DNA from: Cymbomonas tetramitiformis
Lineage: Eukaryota; Chlorophyta; Pyramimonadophyceae; Pyramimonadales; Pyramimonadaceae
Assembly: GCA_001247695.2 (NCBI GenBank)
Contig: LGRX02015781.1
Location: 1-13,342 of the forward strand
Direction: 5' to 3'
DNA length: 13,342 nucleotides
Notes under the pieces: model-generated
Database searches by the model: none
The model's input: the letters and a program-made list of their open reading frames with translations, nothing else
Told to the model about the DNA's origin: nothing
Translations under genes and position numbers: made by a program
In this document: positions 8,778-13,342 of the stretch, piece by piece
How the letters are laid out: each line of letters begins with the position of its first letter
How positions within the stretch are numbered: the stretch's first letter is position 1

Positions 8778-9124
8778 CAAAAACATTTTTCATAAAAATC
8801 AGACGTAAAAAGTTTCATTTTGCTACCGAGTTTCGAAAAAAAATTTGAAGCTTAAAAATGCGTGAAATATTATACAAGTTCAATGGAAAATTTATGTTTT
8901 CTTAACACAAAAAACCCCATAAACCTTCCTTAATTCAGGCTGAAAAAGATGATTTTTTTCGTGAAAATTAGGAATATTTCTTAAACCCTAAAACAACCGG
9001 AAAATTAAATAAAATTACAGTCCACTCGGGAAAATCTTAAACCCTAGATTCGGTCAAATTTTCGATTTTTTCAGGGCCTCCCATTGTAAAACTCCCCAAC
9101 TCCCAAAACTCCCAAACTCCCCAA

Positions 9125-9529
9125 TTGCGTTTGGTGCTGTTGCTGCAGCTGTTGTTGGATTGGCGTGGGATATGAGCCCATGGAGTGGTGTGTTCCCAGT
9201 GTGAACGGCACTGGTGACACTCCCCCAGCGAGGGGCGCTAATTGGGGCAGTACCGAACTGACGCCGTTCCATACAGCCTGTGCGGGGGTGCCATCCGGCA
9301 TAGTATATGGGCAGGGCACCGCGGTGTAGGACATGGTGGTGCCTGGATGTGGAAGGGGGTGAGCGGAAGTGTATGCGGTGGAAGATGGGAAGGTGATGGG
9401 GGAGAACAGTGGGTAGTGCAACGGTTCTGCGCCGACACCCATGCTGGGAAAGGGTTCTGAGGTCTGCTGTGACATGCTGACTGCTGAGCTGGTTGAGTCT
9501 ACAGACTGGGTGTGGCAATAGCCACAGGT
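9125..9529 (-). pseudogene. Ser/Pro/Gln-rich coding-like fragment, probably decayed
   Basis: One minus-strand frame is open through this segment and reads like a low-complexity protein: a CGYCH motif near its start, then Ser/Thr/Pro-rich sequence, then a polyglutamine stretch (QQQLQQQHQTQ) and a Gly/Leu tail. It loses its character where it enters the 387-bp repeat on the left. On the right it is cut by the foldback element at 9530-9538. A second minus-strand frame is also open, so frame choice rests on composition. It may be part of the same dead gene as the fragments at 11.7-12.2 kb, which would lie directly upstream without the foldback element. No family recognised. Confidence 0.3.
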
Positions 9530-9538
9530 GAGCAAAGG
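9530..9538. repeat. 9-bp target-site duplication, left copy
   Basis: GAGCAAAGG here is repeated exactly at 11665-11673, immediately outside the foldback element. Nine bases is the usual duplication length for Mutator-like elements. Confidence 0.7.
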
Positions 9539-10142
9539 GTGACCGGTGAAAACTCCACGCGTTTTGTGTAAGCACTCCACGCCGTGTTTTACTCCACATT
9601 TTTCGTGTCACGACTCCACGTGCGTCATCTCATGTCATGTCGCTTTTCGTTTCGTTTCTGTGACACAGAGGAGGAGGAATGTTCTCGCCCCGCTCGTGTC
9701 GCGATGTCATCTGTCGCTCGGTCAGATCGGTCAGATCCTGAAAAATGGTAGCGAGCGCAAGCAAGGCAAGCGGAGGGCAAGGGCGAGGGCAAGGGCAAAG
9801 GCAAGGGAAAGGGCTGAGGATAGCGGCAGTTGCATATAGTTTAGGAGCATATGAAAAATATTTTCGTTCAGAAATAGTTTTTATGTGCTTCTGGGATCGC
9901 TTAGGTACTAAGACCGCTGACGGGAAGGGCGGGTCGCAAGCATCTTTGAAGCATTCGCGTTTCAAAGATGCGTTTTGTATTTTGGGTGCGACTACCCAAA
10001 TTACAAATCAGCCGAGCGCTTCCCGTTAGCGCGGGGTATTCAGCATCAAACTGTTGCATATTCATAAGGTTGCGACTTAGGATCCAAGCGCACAAAGGCA
10101 TCGGGCGAGTATCTTGGACACGAACAAGATTCTACAAGCCTT

Positions 10143-10889
10143 GTTTTGGGTTTGGGTTTGAATCTACCCAAACCCAAAACTGCCTAGTAGAATAGGAGTT
10201 GTCGTGCGTTTCAGCGCGCGAAACTCCGCATAAGTAATCATAACAGTAATATGAGTTGCGATCCCGTCGTTCAAGTTCTAATGTTGAGAACTCGCGAGAC
10301 GAGAGTATGTCAACATCGTGCGTTTTGGGTTTGGGTTTGAATCTACCCAAACCCAAAACTGCCTCGCACCGCTTGAGTTCTCGTGCGTTTCAACCGACGA
10401 AACTCATCACAAATATTCATATCAGTAGTATGAACTTATCTTGTGAAGCACAGGGCTTGGGTTGAAGCATAGGTGAAACAGATTGATATCCTACGAGACA
10501 TGTCAGTCCAACCCAAACCCAAAACATGTCTCGCGAGTGTTGACATACTCTCGTCTCGCGAGTTCTTAACATCAGACCTTGAGCATCGGGAGCGGAATTC
10601 ATATTACTGTTTTGAACATTTGTGCGGAGTTTCGCGTGCTGAAACGCACGAGAACCCCTATGCTGCTAGGCAGTTTTGGGTTTGGGTAGATTCAAACCCA
10701 AACCCAAAACGCACGATGTTGACATACTCTCGTCTCGCGAGTTCTCAACATTAGACCTTGAACGACGGGAGCGCAACTCATATTACTGTTATGAATATTT
10801 ATGCGGAGTTTTGCGTGCTAAGACGCACGAGAACTCCTATTCTGCTAGGCAGTTTTGGGTCTGGGTAGATTCAAACCCAAACCCAAAAC
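10143..10889. repeat. Inverted pairs of 179-bp units, each headed by a 38-bp hairpin
   Basis: Near-identical 38-bp imperfect palindromes, with GTTTTGGGTTTGGGT on one side and ACCCAAACCCAAAAC on the other, lie at 10143-10180, 10322-10359, 10673-10710 and 10852-10889. Spacing within each arm is 179 bp. The DNA between them matches as well, including GAACTCGCGAGACGAGAGT. A partial copy sits at 10508-10525, at the centre of the foldback element, bracketed by inverted GAGACATGT (10495-10503) and ACATGTCTC (10524-10532). Confidence 0.85.
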
Positions 10890-11283
10890 AAGGCTTGTAG
10901 AATCTTGTTCGTGTCCAAGATACTCGCCCGATGCCTTTGTGCGCTTGGATCCTAAGTCGCAACCTTATGAATATGCAACAGTTTGATGCTGAATACCCCG
11001 CGCTAACGGGAAGCGCTCGGCTGATTTGTAATTTGGGTAGTCGCACCCAAAATACAAAACGCATCTTTGAAACGCGAATGCTTCAAAGATGCTTGCGACC
11101 CGCCCTTCCCGTCAGCGATATCAGTACCTAAGCCAGCCTAGAAGCACATAAAAACTATTTCTGAACGAAAATATTTTTCATATGCTCCTAAACTATATGC
11201 AACTGCCGCTATCCTCAGCCCTTGCCCTTCGCTTGCATCTGCCTGCACGACACGAGCGGGGCGAGACGATGCATTCCTCCTCC

Positions 11284-11291
11284 TCGAGCGG
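11284..11291. repeat. 8-bp target-site duplication, left copy of the nested hAT element
   Basis: TCGAGCGG immediately precedes TAGGGGTGCCC and is repeated exactly at 11482-11489 after the other terminus. Confidence 0.88.
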
Positions 11292-11481
11292 TAGGGGTGC
11301 CCAACTAAAGTTGAGCCGTCCAATGTTTTCAGATCGGGAACATCGGAAGGTCCGAAGAGATTCCTGGGGAGCAACAAAGGAATGTATCGTATTTCGATCT
11401 CTGGAATCGTATATGGACTGTCGGATTCGGAAAATTGCCACTGTTAAAAATGAACGGACCAGTTTAAGTTGGGCAGCTCTA
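11292..11481. mobile_element. 190-bp hAT-type miniature inverted-repeat element nested in the foldback element
   Basis: The left end reads TAGGGGTGCCCAACTAAAG and the complement of the right end reads TAGAGCTGCCCAACTTAAAC; 13 of the first 15 bases agree. The element is flanked by a perfect 8-bp duplication, TCGAGCGG. The TAG-G-TG.C termini and 8-bp duplication are the hallmarks of hAT elements. There is no coding capacity, so it must have been moved by a hAT transposase made elsewhere. It inserted after the foldback arms formed, since the left arm lacks it. Confidence 0.88.
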
Positions 11482-11489
11482 TCGAGCGG
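11482..11489. repeat. 8-bp target-site duplication, right copy of the nested hAT element
   Basis: TCGAGCGG follows the right terminus directly and matches the copy at 11284-11291. Confidence 0.88.
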
Positions 11490-11664
11490 AGGGGAGGAGT
11501 GTTCTGCGACACACGCACGGGACACGGCACGACGCGACGGTCCTTCGCGAATGACCGTGATATGACATATGTCACATGCGTGGAGCGGTGACACGAAAAA
11601 CGTGGAGCAAAACACAGCGTGTAGTGGTGACACAAAACGCGTGGGGTTTTCACCCTTTTTCCGC

Positions 11665-11673
11665 GAGCAAAGG
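11665..11673. repeat. 9-bp target-site duplication, right copy
   Basis: GAGCAAAGG matches 9530-9538 exactly and marks the right edge of the foldback element. Confidence 0.7.
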
Positions 11674-11695
11674 TAGTGAGTGCTCGCCTTTTTAA

Positions 11696-11878
11696 TTAGT
11701 CAGACTCGTCCTCGTCGATGTCAGAAGAAGGGGGGCTAACTTCTGGAGATGGTGGGGCTCCAGCTAGAGGTTCACCAGGAAGCAGTGGGGCGCCTGGATG
11801 TAGGAGTGGGTCAGGGTAGTTGAAAACGAAGCCTGGGACCCCCTGATAATACCACTCGCGATGTCGCGAAAGTGGCGG
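11696..11878 (-). pseudogene. Pro/Ser-rich, acidic C-terminal coding fragment, copy 2
   Basis: After an in-frame TGA (11881-11879) the minus strand reads 60 residues and then TAA at 11698-11696. It starts with an R-H-R-E-W-Y-Y-Q-G motif, continues with a Pro/Leu/Gly-rich run and ends in an acidic tail (SSDIDEDESD). The order of features matches the fragment just upstream on the same strand (RREWWKQG, Pro-rich, SDDELEG), so the two look like diverged tandem copies. Some Copia-type retrotransposon polyproteins carry an EWW motif followed by a Ser/Asp/Glu linker between integrase and reverse transcriptase. That resemblance is only suggestive. Confidence 0.35.
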
Positions 11879-11935
11879 TCAGGTGGTACCGCCGAAGGTG
11901 CCCGCGCGTCCAGGGTGTATGCTGCGTCCAGGCGT

Positions 11936-12208
11936 CTAGTTGCCCTCCAGCTCGTCGTCGCTGGTTGTGGGTGACTCAGAAGGTGAGGGAGGGAAACCGT
12001 CTCCCTAGTGGGGGTCCTCGGGGATGGAGCCTGGTGGAGCTAGTGGGCCCGGTGGAACTAGGGGGACTGGGGGACCTTGCTTCCACCACTCACGGCGATA
12101 TCTCTCTGGAGCTGAAGTCACAGCCAGACTGCTGGCTAAAGCGCTGTTTGGAGCGGTTTCCCAGCTACTGGTGACCGTATTGGCGGTGTCGGGAGGTTCT
12201 GGGTGGTT
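11936..12208 (-). pseudogene. Pro/Ser-rich, acidic C-terminal coding fragment, copy 1
   Basis: The minus-strand frame opens after TAG (12211-12209), runs 67 codons to a TAG at 12007-12005, then 22 more codons to a second TAG at 11938-11936. It contains RYRREWWKQG, a Pro/Leu-rich run (PPVPLVPPGPLAPPG) and, after the first stop, PPSPSESP and an acidic end (SDDELEGN). The internal stop and lack of a start mark it as dead coding sequence. It is homologous in layout to the fragment at 11878-11696. Confidence 0.35.
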
Positions 12209-12960
12209 CTATTGGGTCTGGGGAGAAGGTTTTTGGTAGTGGGGGCTGCTGGAGAAGGGTTTGAGGTCCTCGACTAAAAATAGGCTAAAACTGCTGTTTT
12301 TGGCTGTTTTTGGTCGGTTTGAGGCTCTATAAACTGAGATATGAGGCTTTCTGGGCTACTGTAGACCGGGAAACCCCCATTAGGGTGCTACCTGGCGGTA
12401 GTTTGTAGCCCTAGGCTGACTTCGAGTTTAAGATCGGAAAACGAATGCTCACTTTTATGAGCCTGTTTGAGCCCCCATACTTAAGGAAGTCGAATACTGT
12501 TTTTTGAAGACTTTTGGGAGTGTTTGCCGGAGTTCTTCTTCAAAAAAAAAAGTGTTTTCTTGATGTAGAAATTGCGCAAATATAGCCAAAAGTGCAGCCT
12601 TCGCCCTGCAGTATTCTGTCAGTTATTACAGGCCGTGGTTGAACGCGCGGAGTCGTTCAAAACGCACTAAGATACCAAATGTGCCAGGGGCACCACGACA
12701 TATACTCGGAATGATGTTTTTGATTGAACGTGCAAAGGTGCACAATTCGGTTTTTATAATATACTGGATCAGGGCCAGACTGAGGTGTAAACGATAGTTT
12801 CGGTTCCGAGTTCTGAAGGCCAAGCACTTCTCAAGTGCTCTACTTATTCACTCGTAACTCGGGCTGCAGGGTCAACCACCCGGCACCCGATGGCACACCA
12901 CGGCCCAACGTTCAATTCCTGATCCGATCTCATTTCTAATTCCGACTCGTCATTCTCGAT
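12209..12960. other. No gene recognised
   Basis: This stretch holds scattered stops in all frames and no RNA gene that I could fold convincingly. The only notable local structure is a short hairpin, AGCACTT-CTC-AAGTGCT, near 12824-12840. The complementary-strand fragments to the left suggest it may be further decayed mobile-element sequence. Confidence 0.4.
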
Positions 12961-12979
12961 TCAGATGTCACATCGACGG

Positions 12980-13240
12980 GCTGACACGATGACCGTCATA
13001 CAGTACTGTCATACTACTGTCATACTGTCATACTGTCATACCCCAGACATCTGATACTCGATTTCATCGTCTTTCTGATCCCGATGCGAATCCGGCCATT
13101 CCCCGAGGGTCTGACTAAGTGCCACGATGACCACCCCACAGTACTGTCATACTACTATAGTGTCATAATGTCATACTGTCATAGTGTCATGCTGTCATAC
13201 TGTCATACCCCGGACATCTGGTACTCATTCTCATCGTGAT
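12980..13240. repeat. TGTCATAC microsatellite within a duplicated segment
   Basis: Three perfect TGTCATAC units occupy 13018-13041, with degenerate units before them. The surrounding segment recurs: CACGATGACC, CAGTACTGTCATACTACT, the microsatellite, CCCC-GACATCTG-TACTC and TCATCG appear first at about 12985-13070 and again at about 13117-13240. The second copy has a longer, more degenerate microsatellite (interspersed TAGTGTCATA and ATGTCATA), so the copies are offset by 138 bp before it and 167 bp after it. Confidence 0.85.
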
Positions 13241-13342
13241 TTCAAGCCCAATTTCACTGTCATCGTGTCAATCCCATATTACTCCCGATGACACGCACAG
13301 ACGCATAGACATATCGGCTCACGCTGTGCCTCCGGGCACACT

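Larger units (their letters stand above)
8347..9112. repeat. AT-rich direct repeat, two tandem units of about 387 bp
   Basis: Unit A (8347-8733) and unit B (8734 to about 9112) both begin CATATAAAACTAGAAAAAA and match along their whole length with scattered substitutions and small indels. Shared landmarks in order are the palindrome GGGGTTCATCGATGAACCCC, a GCTACCGAGTTTCGAAAA stretch, CAAAAAACCCCATAAAC, AAACCCTAAAACAACCGG, AAACCCTAGATTCGG, and CAGGGCCTCCC followed by TTGTAAAACTCCCC. The repeated TAAACCCTA/CCCTAAA words resemble the plant-type telomere unit but occur singly. Confidence 0.9.
9539..11664. mobile_element. Non-autonomous foldback transposon with very long inverted arms, Mutator-like by target-site length
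   Basis: The ends are inverted copies (GGTGAAAACTCCACGCGTTTTGTG on the left against the complement of the right end around 11630-11655), though the outermost 10-15 bases are poorly matched. Inside, arms running inward from about 9830 and 11202 pair in exact register around 10516; positions 9968 and 11064, 10143 and 10889, and 10322 and 10710 all sum to 21032. The central part is less symmetric. Both sides are flanked by GAGCAAAGG. The element has no transposase-like frame; the short mirrored ORFs in it are products of the symmetry. The right arm is longer mainly because a 190-bp element is nested in it. Long arms plus a 9-bp duplication fit a foldback MULE derivative; the superfamily call is inference. 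Confidence 0.75.

Noticed and set aside
8580..9045. Interstitial telomere from CCCTAAA words
   Set aside because: The words are single and scattered within the 387-bp repeat, not in tandem.
10143..10889. CRISPR-like array
   Set aside because: The 38-bp palindromes recur with conserved, not unique, intervening DNA in a mirrored arrangement, and there are no cas genes in this eukaryotic context.
9968..11131. Mirrored pairs of 66- and 75-residue ORFs
   Set aside because: Each plus-strand ORF has an almost identical minus-strand twin because of the foldback symmetry around 10516. There are no domain features.
11872..12239. Plus-strand Gly/Trp-rich ORFs
   Set aside because: They are complements of the Pro-rich minus-strand fragments, which show tandem homology in the minus frame.
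12705..12785. Box C/D snoRNA-like spacing (ATGATG ... CTGA)
   Set aside because: The C box is imperfect, no terminal stem is visible and no guide region could be argued.

Overview
The window looks like nuclear DNA of a eukaryote. Genes are split by short GT-AG introns of 74-99 bp whose phases fit exactly, coding stretches have moderate GC, and the rest is crowded with foldback elements, miniature transposons, direct repeats and microsatellite. The lineage cannot be fixed from sequence alone; an alga or other protist, or a fungus, would fit.

The left part (1 to about 8.1 kb) is gene-bearing. A minus-strand gene (2086 to beyond the left edge, three visible exons) encodes a Cys/His zinc-binding region followed by a region resembling the DDE catalytic part of Mutator-like (MULE) transposases. 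It is interrupted in frame by a TAG at 254-252, and the same frame stays open to the window edge. Diverging from it is the main find: a six-exon plus-strand gene (2540-6974, predicted 1048 residues) joining an N-terminal ParB/sulfiredoxin-like domain, a very acidic linker with basic patches, and a C-terminal beta-order DNA N6-adenine/N4-cytosine methyltransferase. The last domain shows a variant catalytic motif (DVPW) and a canonical AdoMet-binding motif (DPFMGSGTT). The promoter region between the two genes carries clustered TCGAG repeats, giving nine GANTC sites in 225 bp. A third, minus-strand gene (8058-7600) encodes a 152-residue Cys-rich protein with apparent zinc-binding pairs and converges on the methyltransferase gene. 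My inference is that the three genes may form the cargo of one large DNA transposon; its ends were not found.

Intron 1 of the methyltransferase gene holds a 440-bp near-perfect inverted repeat built from nested palindromes with the core GTTCATCGATGAAC. It also holds a coding-like segment whose splice phase would allow an alternative, truncated product. The same 14-bp core reappears in an unrelated AT-rich 387-bp direct repeat at 8.3-9.1 kb.

The right part (9.1-13.3 kb) is a repeat graveyard. It contains a 2.1-kb foldback element (9539-11664) flanked by a 9-bp direct repeat, as in Mutator-like elements. A 190-bp hAT-type miniature element with a perfect 8-bp target duplication sits nested inside its right arm. 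Around it lie decayed Pro/Ser/acid-rich coding fragments on the minus strand, two of which are diverged tandem copies of each other. A TGTCATAC microsatellite block near the right edge is itself duplicated.
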